The notes below the pieces were generated by a model that saw only the letters and a program-made list of their open reading frames with translations, was not told the DNA's origin and did no database searches. Shown in pieces: positions 32,395 to 41,491 of a stretch of DNA of 64,000 nt; position 1 is the first letter of the stretch; the number at the start of each line of letters is the position of its first letter. The stretch is from Lachnospiraceae bacterium (GTDB taxonomy: Bacteria > Bacillota > Clostridia > Lachnospirales > Lachnospiraceae): assembly GCA_902363135.1 (NCBI GenBank), contig CABIZF010000004.1, positions 124,001-188,000 on the forward strand, given 5' to 3'. The position numbers were made by a program, and so were the translations under genes.

Positions 32395-33342
32395 TCAGGC
32401 CTTATCCTTTTCCGCAGTCCGTGCAAAGAAGTTTGCCAGAATTGCTCCGGATACATTATGCCATACACTGAATACTGCTCCCGGAATGGTTGCCAGCGGA
32501 TACTGTGCAAAATGAGTCGCCGCAAGAGAGGTCGCCAGGCCTGAGTTCTGCATCCCGACCTCGATTGAGATCGCACGGCACTTTGTAAGGTCGAGCTTCA
32601 GTGCCTTGCCGATACCATAGCCGACGGTGTAGCCAAGTACGTTATGCAGGATTACGACGCCGATGATCAGCAGACCGGAGGTCATCAGCTTTGCAGAGTT
32701 TGCAGATACAACGGCAGCAACAATCGCGACAATCGCAGTCGTGGAGATCAGTGGCAGTACTTCAACGGCCTTCTCCGTAAATTTCTTAAAGAAGTGATTG
32801 ATGACAAAACCAAGTACGATCGGAACGATGACAACCTTTACAATTGAGAGGAACATGCTCACCATGTTGACATCAACCTTCTCTCCCGCATACAGATAAG
32901 TGAGCAGCGGAGTAAGGAACGGAGCAAGTACGGTAGATACGGCTGTCATTCCAACGGAAAGTGCCACATCGCCTTTGGAAAGGTAAGTCATAACATTGGA
33001 AGAAGTACCACCCGGACAGGTACCGACAAGAATGACACCGATTGCCAGCTCATCCGGCAGATGAAAGAGCTTTGTAAGGCCAAAGGCCAGAAGCGGCATC
33101 ACCGTAAACTGTGCGATACAGCCGATGACCACGTCCTTTGGACGGCTGAATACGACTTTAAAATCACCCGGCTTTAACGTAAGGCCCATACCAAACATAA
33201 CGATTCCAAGCAGCGTATTGACATAGCTTGTCTTGATAAAGCTGACTGTATTCGGTGCAAGCAACGCAAGCGCTGCCATCGCAATAACGATCACTGCCAT
33301 ATACTTACTGACAAAATTCGTAATCTTCTTTAATACTTCCAT
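32395..33342 (-). CDS. Bile acid:sodium symporter (BASS) family transporter
   Basis: A 315-residue membrane protein with about nine to ten helices. Family motifs are MFGMGLTLKPGDF, the first crossover GTCPGGTSSNVMTYLSKGD, and the second, EVGMQNSGLA, which bind sodium ions. BASS proteins carry bile acids, 2-oxo acids, pantoate and other organic anions. Next to the shikimate genes a hydroaromatic acid is possible, while the T-box leader upstream points to an isoleucine-linked substrate such as a branched-chain 2-oxo acid. GAGGAG lies eight bases before ATG. It is intact, unlike the MFS and TRAP genes of the island. Confidence 0.88.
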   Translation of the reverse strand: MEVLKKITNFVSKYMAVIVIAMAALALLAPNTVSFIKTSYVNTLLGIVMFGMGLTLKPGDFKVVFSRPKDVVIGCIAQFTVMPLLAFGLTKLFHLPDELAIGVILVGTCPGGTSSNVMTYLSKGDVALSVGMTAVSTVLAPFLTPLLTYLYAGEKVDVNMVSMFLSIVKVVIVPIVLGFVINHFFKKFTEKAVEVLPLISTTAIVAIVAAVVSANSAKLMTSGLLIIGVVILHNVLGYTVGYGIGKALKLDLTKCRAISIEVGMQNSGLATSLAATHFAQYPLATIPGAVFSVWHNVSGAILANFFARTAEKDKA

Positions 33343-33550
33343 AATTCTCTCCTCATAAATCCGTCATCCGCGTATACACGGATAACTGTATTTCCAAGTG
33401 ATTTCACCGGCGAACCCTCATAGTAGGTGATCTCATCGGATACGGTTCTGAAAATCAGGGATGCTATCGCGAATCGCATCGAATCCTTTCGACACATATC
33501 TGCCGCAGATCCGTGAATCAAGAATATGCCTTCGCACATTCCAGCGGGAA

Positions 33551-33827
33551 AAATAAAAAGCCTCTGTCTCCACATAAGAGACAAAGGCTAAACCTCTGCG
33601 GTACCACTCTTCTTGCCGTAAATACGGCCACTTTACTCCACATCTGATCAATGGGAAACAGGATAACGACTGTTACTCGTCCAAACTTACGCGGAAACCT
33701 TTCAGTCCGGAGGCTCAGAGGTGATTTTCACTGAAGCTTCATCGCTGCGCTTCCACCATCCGCAGCTCTCTGTGGAATTCCCTTCAACTACTCTTCCTCG
33801 TCATTGCGAAATACTTAGATTGGCATC
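33551..33827 (-). promoter_or_regulatory. T-box riboswitch leader, probably isoleucine (AUC specifier)
   Basis: The minus strand holds a complete T-box leader. Stem I contains GAGTAG, a CAGAGAG segment and a GGTGG distal loop. In the specifier loop GAA-A-AUC-ACC follows helix GTTGAAG/CTTCAGT. The antiterminator has GAGTGGTACCGCAGAGG (about 33594-33610). The terminator is GCCTTTGTCTC/GAGACAGAGGC followed by TTTTTATTTTT (33551-33588). Uncharged tRNA-Ile would open the operon. The next gene on this strand is the BASS symporter, about 210 bases downstream; the gap has no convincing gene. Specifier assignment is by pattern. Confidence 0.85.
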
Positions 33828-33856
33828 ATAATAGCGCTGTCGTTTTGAAATGTCAA
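33828..33856 (-). promoter_or_regulatory. Promoter of the T-box leader
   Basis: Minus strand TTGACA (complement of 33851-33856), 17 bases, TATTAT (33828-33833). It lies immediately upstream of the T-box stem I. Confidence 0.85.
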
Positions 33857-33941
33857 GCCCTGACTTTGTCTTTTTTCCGATACACACAAAAATCAGCACT
33901 CCCGCAAATACCTTGCGGTACTGCATATAACAGATTTGATA

Positions 33942-34796
33942 TTACAGCTCATAGCCCTCCAGATCCTCCGGCACATGTACCTCTCCTTGGAACTGCTGCC
34001 GCGCCTCAGCCGTATAGAGCTCCCTGCGCCGTGCCAGATTTTTATCCTCGGTATGATACAGCAGCAGATGCTTCACGCCCAGCTGCTCAGCCAGAAGCGC
34101 TGCATCCTTTGCAGTCGAATGGTACTTCTCATACGGATGAAAGACATCCGCCTGCTCATACAGGCAAAACGCTTCATGTAAAAGCCACTCACTGTCCTTC
34201 GCATACAGATACTCTGCTTCATTATACGGCTCATCTCCGCAGCAGGTCAGGCGCCGCTTTGGCGCGAACTCCAGGGTAAAGCCAAACTGCTTCGCCTTCG
34301 TCGAATGAATATCAAAAAATGTCACCGGATGGCCGAGAATCTGCGTCATCTCACCATCCTCTACGATGATCAGACGCAGACAGGTCTCTGCCTGAAAGGC
34401 CGCCTCGTTGCCTGCCTTCCGCTCCGGTAACGTCTGCAGCCGGATATAATCCGCCTGATTTTTCTGAAGCAGGGTCGCTGCAAGGTTCTGCAGAATCTCC
34501 ACGACTTCCCTGTGCGCATAGATCCGCGCCTCACCGTTGCAGGATCCCCGCTTCATATTCTGGCAGAAAATCCGCATCATCCAGACAATACCGAGAATGT
34601 GATCGATATGCTTATGCGTCACAAAGATATCCCTCGTCTGCTTCCAGTCGATCCCGGCCTCGCGCAAACGCCTAATGATCGTATTGCCGCCTCCGGCATC
34701 CACTAGAAAGCATCGGCCATCCTCCTCAAAAGCAAAGCAGGTATTATAACAGTTTGTCACCATTGCATTTCCGGTTCCCAGCATTGTAAGCTTCAT
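33942..34796 (-). CDS. Metallo-beta-lactamase fold hydrolase (RNase Z-like)
   Basis: A 284-residue MBL-fold protein opening MKLTMLGTGNAMVTNCYNTC, with the metal motif THKHIDH (H61, H63, D65, H66), a second ligand region CGDEPYNE, then HEAFCL and the HSTAKDAALLAEQ / LYHTED segment seen in RNase Z and its relatives. It lacks an obvious exosite arm of long-form tRNase Z, so it may be a short RNase Z-like phosphodiesterase of unknown target. The ATG follows a GGAGACTGCA sequence. A 27-codon membrane peptide gene lies just upstream on the same strand. Confidence 0.78.
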   Translation of the reverse strand: MKLTMLGTGNAMVTNCYNTCFAFEEDGRCFLVDAGGGNTIIRRLREAGIDWKQTRDIFVTHKHIDHILGIVWMMRIFCQNMKRGSCNGEARIYAHREVVEILQNLAATLLQKNQADYIRLQTLPERKAGNEAAFQAETCLRLIIVEDGEMTQILGHPVTFFDIHSTKAKQFGFTLEFAPKRRLTCCGDEPYNEAEYLYAKDSEWLLHEAFCLYEQADVFHPYEKYHSTAKDAALLAEQLGVKHLLLYHTEDKNLARRRELYTAEARQQFQGEVHVPEDLEGYEL

Positions 34797-34818
34797 TGCA
34801 GTCTCCTATCGTTTTTGC

Positions 34819-34902
34819 TTATTTCTTTTTTTCCATAATCACTGCACCGATAAATACCACTGCCACAATTACGATCAGTCCGATTGAAATTACGCTGTCC
34901 AT
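34819..34902 (-). CDS. Small single-helix membrane peptide (27 aa)
   Basis: Reads MDSVISIGLIVIVAVVFIG then AVIMEKKK and stop: a short outer end, one hydrophobic helix and a Lys-rich cytoplasmic tail. GGAGG lies eight bases before the ATG, a strong site for such a short frame. It lies 22 bases before the MBL-fold gene, so the two may be co-transcribed. No homologue is recognised. Confidence 0.5.
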   Translation of the reverse strand: MDSVISIGLIVIVAVVFIGAVIMEKKK

Positions 34903-34962
34903 CCATCTCACCTCCGTTCTTTTTCTGATCCGGAACCAGAGGTTCCGCATGATGGATGGACC

Positions 34963-35343
34963 TTATGGTAAATCAGTGCATTGTATGTAGTGAATCAGTT
35001 TCTGTTTTTTGCTGCGGCTGTGCGACCGGCTCCTTCTTCGCTTCGACGGACGCTGCCAGACCAGAAACAGAAGTATATATGCAAAATCTAACAACAGACG
35101 CAGTCTGCGCAGCATCCCGAACGCATCCTGCCCCCTTCGTATCTCGCCCTGGGTCAGGATCGGCTGCAGCTCCCGTCCGGCCTGAATAAGCGCCTCGCTG
35201 CGCTCCTGCAGATGCGCCGAAAGACGCCAGCCACTGCATTTTTCACTGGTCGTATCCGGCAGCTCCACGCTCGCCGCCTGATACAAAAGGACACAAAAAA
35301 GGAGCAACGCAAGCGCCAGTATGCCATACCGTCTCTGACTCAT
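34963..35343 (-). CDS. Small hypothetical membrane protein (126 aa)
   Basis: Starts MSQRRYGILALALLLFCVLL, a signal-anchor helix, then an outer segment of about 60 residues rich in Gln and Arg (LSAHLQERSEALIQAGRELQ). A second helix, FAYILLFLVWQ, precedes a very basic tail (RPSKRRRSRSHSRSKKQK). ATG at 35343 has GGGAGG nine bases upstream; the frame runs on to 35421 without another good site. Family and function are unknown. Confidence 0.55.
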   Translation of the reverse strand: MSQRRYGILALALLLFCVLLYQAASVELPDTTSEKCSGWRLSAHLQERSEALIQAGRELQPILTQGEIRRGQDAFGMLRRLRLLLDFAYILLFLVWQRPSKRRRSRSHSRSKKQKLIHYIQCTDLP

Positions 35344-35387
35344 CGCTGCTCCCTCCCTTCTATCGCCATGCTCTGATTTAACCGAAT

Positions 35388-35500
35388 CAAGCAAGTCCCC
35401 TGCTTCAATAGCGCAAAGCAATAAGCAGAGGGTTGGGACTTGCTTGTATCAGGAGCGGTGCAAGCCACTCCTGATAAGCTGCGAAGCAGCATTCGATTAG
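35388..35500. repeat. Palindromic repeat, divergent member
   Basis: AAGCAAGTCCC (35388 on) pairs with GGGACTTGCTT across an inner CTGCTTC...AAGCAG stem. Next comes a second hairpin, TATCAGGAG/CTCCTGATA, and GCTGCGAAGCAGC. The two-hairpin layout copies that of the 121-bp element, but the arms differ. The motif CGAATGCTGCTTCGCAGCTT near its end (reverse strand) recurs at 17190-17209. Confidence 0.65.
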
Positions 35501-35504
35501 TAGT

Positions 35505-36581
35505 TTATGCATTCTCGTTCATCTTTGCCAGCTTCGCCGCCTGATCCGCTGCGATACAGCTGTCGATGATTTCCTGCAGATCACCGTCCAGGATCTTATC
35601 CAGCTTATACAAGGTCAGGTTGATCCGGTGGTCGGTCACACGACCCTGCGGGAAATTGTAGGTACGGATCTTCTCGGAGCGGTCTCCGGTGCCGACCTGG
35701 CTTCTTCTCGCCTCAGCCTCAGCGTCATGCGCCTTCTGCATTTCCAGATCGTACAGCTTTGCACGCAGCACCTTCAACGCCTTGTCCTTATTCTTCAGCT
35801 GGGACTTCTCGTCCTGACACGAGATGACAATTCCGGTCGGAATATGGGTCAGACGTACTGCAGAGTCTGTCGTATTGACGCACTGTCCACCGTTTCCGGA
35901 TGCACGGAACACATCGAATTTACAGTCGTTCATGTCAATCTGCACGTCAACGTCCTCTGCCTCCGGCATGATCGCTACCGTAATTGTAGATGTATGGATC
36001 CGTCCGCCGGACTCAGTCTCCGGCACACGCTGTACGCGATGTACACCGGACTCATACTTCAATTTGGAGTACGCACCCTGTCCGGTGATCATGAAGCTGA
36101 CATACTTCATGCCACCGATACCGATCTCCTCGACATCCATCGTCTCGACACGCCAGCGCTGACTCTCAGCGTAGTGTACATACATCCGATATACCTCGGC
36201 CGCAAACAGTGCCGCCTCATCTCCGCCTGCGCCCGCACGGATCTCGACGATAACGTTCTTGTCATCATTCGGATCCTTCGGCAGCAGCAGAATTTTCAGC
36301 TTCTGCTCAAGCTCCTCAATGCGGCAACGTGCATCTGCAAGCTCTTCCTTGAGCATATCACGCATCTCTTCATCGGACTCCTCCTCCAGCATGGAGAGAC
36401 TCTCTTCGATCGTCTGCCTGCAGTTCTTATACTCCTTATAGGTATCTACGATCGGCTGAAGGCTGCTCTGCTCCTTCATCAGCTTCTGAAACCGCTGCGG
36501 ATCCCCGATCACTGACGGGTCATTGAGCATGTTCAAAAGCTCGTCAAACCGTATCAGCAAGTCCTCTAATTTATCAAACAT
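35505..36581 (-). CDS. prfA: Peptide chain release factor 1
   Basis: A 358-residue RF1 that recognises UAA and UAG and triggers peptide release. The N-terminal helical domain begins [20 protein letters not shown], and the catalytic loop is [20 protein letters not shown] with the GGQ tripeptide. The C-terminus contains [20 protein letters not shown] residues ([20 protein letters not shown]) that define class I factors. The reading-head PxT position fits RF1 rather than RF2. Its start overlaps the prmC stop by eight bases, the usual pairing of the factor with its methylase. Confidence 0.96.
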   Translation of the reverse strand: MFDKLEDLLIRFDELLNMLNDPSVIGDPQRFQKLMKEQSSLQPIVDTYKEYKNCRQTIEESLSMLEEESDEEMRDMLKEELADARCRIEELEQKLKILLLPKDPNDDKNVIVEIRAGAGGDEAALFAAEVYRMYVHYAESQRWRVETMDVEEIGIGGMKYVSFMITGQGAYSKLKYESGVHRVQRVPETESGGRIHTSTITVAIMPEAEDVDVQIDMNDCKFDVFRASGNGGQCVNTTDSAVRLTHIPTGIVISCQDEKSQLKNKDKALKVLRAKLYDLEMQKAHDAEAEARRSQVGTGDRSEKIRTYNFPQGRVTDHRINLTLYKLDKILDGDLQEIIDSCIAADQAAKLAKMNENA

Positions 36582-37485
36582 GTAATTCCTCCTGCTTTCT
36601 TTTTCCTTTCACGACCCGGTCCAGACCGGCCAGATCCCGAATCACTTCTATCTCTTCATAACCCCGTGTCTGCATGAGCATGCTCACCGCCTCCGCCTGA
36701 TCATATCCGATCTCAAAGAGCAGATGACCGCCCGGCTTCAGATATGAGCCTGACTTCCGGACGATCTCCCGGTAAAAATACAGCCCGTCCTCTTTGCCGT
36801 CCAGCGCCTGATATGGTTCATGCGCCCGCACCTCTTCCGAGAGCGTCTCGATCACCTCCGTGCGAATATAAGGCGGATTCGACACGATGCAGTCATACAT
36901 CTGCCGACCTGTGACTGCCTCAAACAGATCCCCCCGGAAAAATGCCACGCCGGCCTCCAATGCTTTCGCATTTTCCTTCGCGACCGCAAGCGCCTCCGCT
37001 GAAAGATCGGCTGCATCCACCGTAAGCCCCGTGCAGAGCTTCCACAGGCTGATCGCAATACATCCGGATCCTGTACACAGATCCAGCACATGATCGCCCG
37101 GCGCAAGCACCTTCAGCGCCTCTTCTACGAGGATCTCCGTATCCTGCCGCGGCACGAGCACGTGCTCATTGACGTGAAACGGAAATCCCATGAATTCCTG
37201 CTCCCCGGTCAGATGCTGCAGCGGGATATGCGCGGCCCGCCGCACAAGCAGCGCCTCGTATCTCTCCAGCGCTTCCTGATCCATACGTGCCCGACGCTCC
37301 GCCAGAAACATTGCCCGGGTAATATGCGTCACATAAGAAAACAGCAGCCATGCATCATTATCCGCATCCTCAATCTGATGCGCAGCAAGATACTGTGCTG
37401 CACATCGTACTGCCTCGCCGCCGCTGATTTCCCTGTTTTGAAATACGGAAGCTTCCGTTTGGCATCCTGCACTCTGTCCTGCCAT
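36574..37485 (-). CDS. prmC: Release factor glutamine methyltransferase
   Basis: A SAM-dependent methylase of about 303 residues that methylates the Gln of the GGQ motif in release factors. The N-terminal helical domain is followed by [16 protein letters not shown], the SAM loop [15 protein letters not shown] and the catalytic NPPYI motif. ATG at 37485 follows GAGGGC by nine bases. A GTG at 37494 that overlaps the upstream stop would add three residues. It is encoded between a YqhQ-type membrane protein gene and prfA with overlaps at both ends. Confidence 0.93.
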   Translation of the reverse strand: MAGQSAGCQTEASVFQNREISGGEAVRCAAQYLAAHQIEDADNDAWLLFSYVTHITRAMFLAERRARMDQEALERYEALLVRRAAHIPLQHLTGEQEFMGFPFHVNEHVLVPRQDTEILVEEALKVLAPGDHVLDLCTGSGCIAISLWKLCTGLTVDAADLSAEALAVAKENAKALEAGVAFFRGDLFEAVTGRQMYDCIVSNPPYIRTEVIETLSEEVRAHEPYQALDGKEDGLYFYREIVRKSGSYLKPGGHLLFEIGYDQAEAVSMLMQTRGYEEIEVIRDLAGLDRVVKGKRKQEELHV

Positions 37486-37490
37486 ATGCT

Positions 37491-38654
37491 TCACGCCCTC
37501 GATGCAGTCACTTCCGGTACGGCATTTGCCTCCTTTTCTGCATCCTCCTTCGGCTGATCCAGCTCGTAGTGTGTGCCGAACTGCTCATTTTCAAACTTCT
37601 TCCAGTCAAATACCGCCTCTACCGACGCGATTGCGACCTCAATCATGGAATCATCCGGCTCCTTCGTTGTCAGATGCTGCAGCATCATGCCAGGGCGGCT
37701 TAAAATACTCACGATCCGGCCCTCGGATGTGCCTGCCAGACGAATAAATTCATACGATACCCCTGCAATCAGCGGAAGCAGTAAAAGACGCAGCACAATC
37801 CGCCAGAATGACGTATTCACATGGATCACCATAAAAAGCGGAATACTGAATACCATGATAAACACGATACTGATAAACATAACGATAAACAAAAAGCTCG
37901 TACCGCAGCGCTTGTGCTCACGGGAGCTGATCCGCACATTTTCCACATTCAGCTCCAGGCCATGCTCAATGCAGTTGATGCATTTGTGCTCGGCGCCATG
38001 ATACATAAATGTGCGCTGAATATCCTTCATCCGGGATACGAGCGCCAGATAGCCAAAGAAAATCACAAGCCGCACGATGCCCTCCGCAATCACGATCAGG
38101 ATCTCTGAGTGAATGACGGTCCGCATCCATCTGGATATAAAATAAGGGAGCATCATAAACAGGGCGATCGATACGACGAGTGAAAATACGACGGTCAGTG
38201 TCATCAGCACATCATCATCCTTCTTCTGCTTTTCCTTCTCCGCCTCCGCGTGCAGCTGACCGGCCTCCTTTGCGAGCTTTTCCTCGCATTTTTTCAGCAC
38301 CTGCTCTGCTTCTGCTGTCTTGCCCTGTGCCCGCAGCTTCTCCGCCTTCGCGGCAGCCTTTTTTCGCGCCTTCCCCTCGCGCTCCGCCTTTTCCTCCTCG
38401 GTCTCCTCCGCGAATAAAGAAGCCGAATACATCAAAGACTTCATTCCAAGGATCATAGAATCAAAGAAATTGATCACGCCACGGATAATTGGCAGCCTTG
38501 CAAACTTCTTATTCTGAATTTTGTTGCTGCTGCATTTTTGTTTGTCTACTACGATCTGGCCTTCCGGTGTACGGACGGCGACGGCATACTCCCCGCCGTT
38601 GCGCATCATGACACCCTCAATGACGGCCTGACCTCCAATGCCGGATGGCTTCAT
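37491..38654 (-). CDS. DUF1385 (YqhQ-family) membrane protein
   Basis: A 387-residue protein of the YqhQ family. It opens MKPSGIGGQAVIEGVMMRNG, the family signature, and has several helices from about 165 on (LTVVFSLVVSIALFMMLPYF, then three to four more) and the segment MYHGAEHKCINCIEHG with conserved His and Cys. An Ala/Lys/Glu-rich coiled segment at about 90-145 is an expanded cytoplasmic loop. The molecular role is not established. It commonly precedes prmC-prfA in Firmicutes, as here. Confidence 0.9.
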   Translation of the reverse strand: MKPSGIGGQAVIEGVMMRNGGEYAVAVRTPEGQIVVDKQKCSSNKIQNKKFARLPIIRGVINFFDSMILGMKSLMYSASLFAEETEEEKAEREGKARKKAAAKAEKLRAQGKTAEAEQVLKKCEEKLAKEAGQLHAEAEKEKQKKDDDVLMTLTVVFSLVVSIALFMMLPYFISRWMRTVIHSEILIVIAEGIVRLVIFFGYLALVSRMKDIQRTFMYHGAEHKCINCIEHGLELNVENVRISSREHKRCGTSFLFIVMFISIVFIMVFSIPLFMVIHVNTSFWRIVLRLLLLPLIAGVSYEFIRLAGTSEGRIVSILSRPGMMLQHLTTKEPDDSMIEVAIASVEAVFDWKKFENEQFGTHYELDQPKEDAEKEANAVPEVTASRA

Positions 38655-38672
38655 TTATTTTCCTCCATAATT

Positions 38673-38704
38673 CAAAAACAGGATGAGATTTTTCAATCTC
38701 ATCC
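38673..38704 (-). terminator. Terminator of rpmE
   Basis: AGGATGAGATT and AATCTCATCCT form an 11-bp stem (38680-38704), followed on the minus strand by GTTTTTG. Confidence 0.85.
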
Positions 38705-38718
38705 TTATCTTTTCTGCA

Positions 38719-38925
38719 TTATTTAGATTCGATACCGTATCTCTTATTGAACTTCTCAATACGTCCGCGAGCTGTCGTAGCCTTCTGCTGACCGGTATAG
38801 AATGAATGGCACTTGGAGCAGATTTCAACGTGAATGTCCTTCTTTGTGGAACCTGTCACAAATGTGTTGCCACAGTTGCAGGTAACAGTTGCCTGATAAT
38901 AATTCGGATGGATTCCTTCCTTCAT
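38719..38925 (-). CDS. rpmE: 50S ribosomal protein L31
   Basis: A 68-residue zinc-type L31, [20 protein letters not shown] with a first CxC and a second [10 protein letters not shown], ending in the basic [14 protein letters not shown]. The cysteines mark the zinc-binding (C+) form. ATG at 38925 follows GAGGTG by nine bases; the longer frame to 38997 is not supported. It lies downstream of rho, a common Firmicute pair, with a 191-base gap that may hold its own promoter. Confidence 0.95.
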   Translation of the reverse strand: MKEGIHPNYYQATVTCNCGNTFVTGSTKKDIHVEICSKCHSFYTGQQKATTARGRIEKFNKRYGIESK

Positions 38926-39116
38926 GATTTTCACCTCTTCTTTTTTATTTGTGAACTGCTGACTGCGCCTCATTTGGCGAAGCCGATTCCCGGCCAATGC
39001 CGCTCTGATGTTGCCACGGCAAGCTATCCCGGGCTATCCCTGCAAGTCCCTGCAGTTCATGTGTATAAAACAACATTCGTATTCTAGCATAACAACAGTA
39101 AAATTGCAAGCAGTTT

Positions 39117-41024
39117 TTATACATACTTTTGCCGACGGACACGCGCGACGAGCTCCTGATTGTCCTTCGTATGGACGAACATATTTAAAATATTCTCAAC
39201 CGCCTCCTCGGACTTCATACCGTTTAAGGCACGGCGCATGATGTAAACAGCTTCCTGCTCTTCCTTTGTCAGCAGCAGATCCTCGCGGCGCGTACCGGAC
39301 TTCGGGATATCGATTGCCGGAAATACCCTCTTTTCAGAGAGCCTCCGGTCGAGCACGAGCTCCATATTGCCGGTCCCCTTAAACTCTTCATATACGACGT
39401 CATCCATCTTGCTTCCGGTATCCACAAGCGCAGTTGCCAGAATCGTCAGGCTTCCGCCCTCCCGCATGTTCCGGGCCGCTCCGAAAAAGCGCTTCGGCAT
39501 GTGCAGCGCCGCCGGATCGAGGCCGCCGGATAACGTACGTCCGCTTGGCGGAACAGTCAGATTGTATGCGCGCGCCAACCGGGTGATGCTGTCAAGGAGG
39601 ATCGTCACATTTTTCCGGTGCTCCACAAGGCGCTTCGCCCGCTCGATGACCATCTCAGAGACTCGCTTGTGATGCTCCGGCAGCTCATCAAACGTCGAAT
39701 AGATGACCTCCACGTTATCGCCCTGAATGGCCTCCTTGATGTCTGTGACCTCCTCCGGTCGCTCGTCAATCAGTAATATAATCAATTGCATATCCGGATC
39801 GTTCTGCAAAACAGAGCGCGCCACATCTTTTAAAAGCGTGGTCTTTCCGGCCTTTGGCGGTGACACGATCATACCGCGCTGTCCCTTTCCGATCGGTGAA
39901 AAGAGATCAACGATCCTCATTGCGATCGCCCTAGAGCCGCGCTCCATGCATAGACGCTCATCCGGGAAGATCGGCGTCATATCCTCAAAATTGTAGCGGC
40001 GTGTCGCCTCAGACGGCGGCATCCCATTGACCGACTTCAGATATAAAAGGGCGCTGTATTTTTCCTGCATCGTCTTAATACGGGTATTGCCACAGACAAT
40101 GTCTCCGGTCTTCAAATTAAAACGACGGATCTGTGACGGAGAAACATAAATGTCATTTTCTCCCGGCATATAATTGTCACGGCGCAAAAAGCCATATCCC
40201 TCCACCATCTCAAGGATACCGGATACCTCCTGCCCGCTGTCGAGCTGCTGGATGTCTGCCGGCGGGCGGTCCGAACGGCTTTCCTGCTCCGGATTCGTCC
40301 CGGCGACCACAGGTACCGCGCCGGACGGCTCTGAAGGTATATGCTCCTCGCGGTTCATACGCGGTTCTGACTGAGCAGCTTCACGGGTATGCTCTTCATT
40401 TGCGGCCATCGCAGAAACCGGGCGCGTACTGCCTGTCCCTGCATAATTGCTGCGCTCGGTATAGTTCCGCTGCACCCTTCCGACTCTTGGCTGCTCGGAG
40501 CTATCTGCATTCTGCTGTGTACGCGCCACATACGTCCGTCCCTGCTGCATGCCGTTTCTTCTGCCACGCTCCGGTGCATTTTCCGGACGTGGTGTCGCAT
40601 TCATCCGTCTTGCCGGATTGTTCCAGGTACGGTTGCCGGATGTCCGGATGTTGTGTGTCTCCCCGGACAGACTGCCATTCGTCTGTGGCCGCAGCTCCTG
40701 TCTGCCCTCCGCGGATGCGGTATCTCTTTCTTCTGACGTTCCTGCTGTTTCCGCCTTTCCCGCTTCCGGCACAGTCCCTGCATCCGCCTTTGCCTTCTCC
40801 TGTTCTGATGCGGACGGCCTTCTTCCGCGCACCACCGTCGCCTTTTCCCGCCGCGTCACGGATGGCGTAGCGGCAATATCTTTGTTTGCGGCGTCTTTTT
40901 CATCCTGCAGGAGCATCGCCTCGATCAGTTCTCCCTTTTTTAAGGTAGAAATGCCGCGCATTCCTCTCCCCTTCGCCAGCTCTTTCAAAGTAGCAAGCGA
41001 AAGCGTTTCATATTTTTCTCTCAT
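39117..41024 (-). CDS. rho: Transcription termination factor Rho with long N-terminal insert
   Basis: A 635-residue hexameric RNA helicase that ends transcription. Residues 1-42 form the Rho-N helical domain ([20 protein letters not shown]). Residues of about 45-265 are a low-complexity insert rich in Arg, Asn, Glu, Ser and Thr. About 266-335 is the cold-shock RNA-binding domain ([20 protein letters not shown]), followed by the ATPase with Walker [11 protein letters not shown] (389-398) and Walker [14 protein letters not shown]. The insert, some 220 residues, makes it half as long again as E. coli Rho; such inserts occur in some Clostridia and Actinobacteria and can bind RNA or phase-separate. 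Confidence 0.95.
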   Translation of the reverse strand: MREKYETLSLATLKELAKGRGMRGISTLKKGELIEAMLLQDEKDAANKDIAATPSVTRREKATVVRGRRPSASEQEKAKADAGTVPEAGKAETAGTSEERDTASAEGRQELRPQTNGSLSGETHNIRTSGNRTWNNPARRMNATPRPENAPERGRRNGMQQGRTYVARTQQNADSSEQPRVGRVQRNYTERSNYAGTGSTRPVSAMAANEEHTREAAQSEPRMNREEHIPSEPSGAVPVVAGTNPEQESRSDRPPADIQQLDSGQEVSGILEMVEGYGFLRRDNYMPGENDIYVSPSQIRRFNLKTGDIVCGNTRIKTMQEKYSALLYLKSVNGMPPSEATRRYNFEDMTPIFPDERLCMERGSRAIAMRIVDLFSPIGKGQRGMIVSPPKAGKTTLLKDVARSVLQNDPDMQLIILLIDERPEEVTDIKEAIQGDNVEVIYSTFDELPEHHKRVSEMVIERAKRLVEHRKNVTILLDSITRLARAYNLTVPPSGRTLSGGLDPAALHMPKRFFGAARNMREGGSLTILATALVDTGSKMDDVVYEEFKGTGNMELVLDRRLSEKRVFPAIDIPKSGTRREDLLLTKEEQEAVYIMRRALNGMKSEEAVENILNMFVHTKDNQELVARVRRQKYV

Positions 41025-41180
41025 AAATACCTCTTTCTAATAAATCAGCACCAAATCCAGTCCGACCATGATCGGATTTCATACGGTTAGAACTTTCCAC
41101 GGGGCAAAGCAGGACACTGCCTGCCAAAAAATTTCTTATAAGTCTGCGATTGTGGGAATCAAACGACACAGATACTGATT

Positions 41181-41301
41181 TGAACGCAGATAAGCATTCC
41201 CTTGCTTCAAGTGCGCGGAGCACTAAGCGGCGGGTGAGGGGATGCTTATGTCAGTGGGAGTTAAAAGCTCCCACTGACAGATTTCGAAGCGACTGCGTTC
41301 A
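41181..41301. repeat. MITE-like palindromic repeat, complete copy 2
   Basis: 121 bp bounded by TGAACGCAG (41181-41189) and CTGCGTTCA (41293-41301), with the same two internal hairpins as the 19693-19814 copy, in opposite orientation. Similarity continues outside the right end to about 41318 and again at 41345-41365 (GGACATTTGCAAT module). Together with the rho leader it fills the 467-base gap 41025-41491, where I see no gene. Confidence 0.8.
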
Positions 41302-41491
41302 TGAGCAAGTAGCGAAGCTAGGCCCTGTCAGCACACCTGCAGGGATGGATTGCAAATGTCCTCTTTACATGACTGCAGGCATCACGTTTCGACTCGCTGC
41401 CCGCAAAAACAAATGGGATAATTGCCAGAAATAGCAAAGACTCTTTTATCATCCCACACTATAGCACAGTTTTCCGGAAAAAGAAAGCATT

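Noticed and set aside
33330..33584. Minus-strand frame of 84 codons between the T-box and the BASS gene
   Set aside because: It begins inside the T-box terminator, has no ribosome site and no family pattern. It could be a relic of a lost T-box target, but nothing supports that directly.
35628..36515. Plus-strand frame of 295 codons opposite prfA
   Set aside because: Shadow of a universal gene; no recognisable protein pattern.
40133..40870. Plus-strand open frame opposite the rho N-terminal region
   Set aside because: Antisense to the disordered insert of rho; Ser/Arg/Pro-rich with no domain and no ribosome site.
41303..41440. Minus-strand 44-codon frame starting MIKESLLFLAIIPFVF
   Set aside because: It looks like a signal peptide but runs into the repeat element and has no ribosome site; promoter signals before it are weak.
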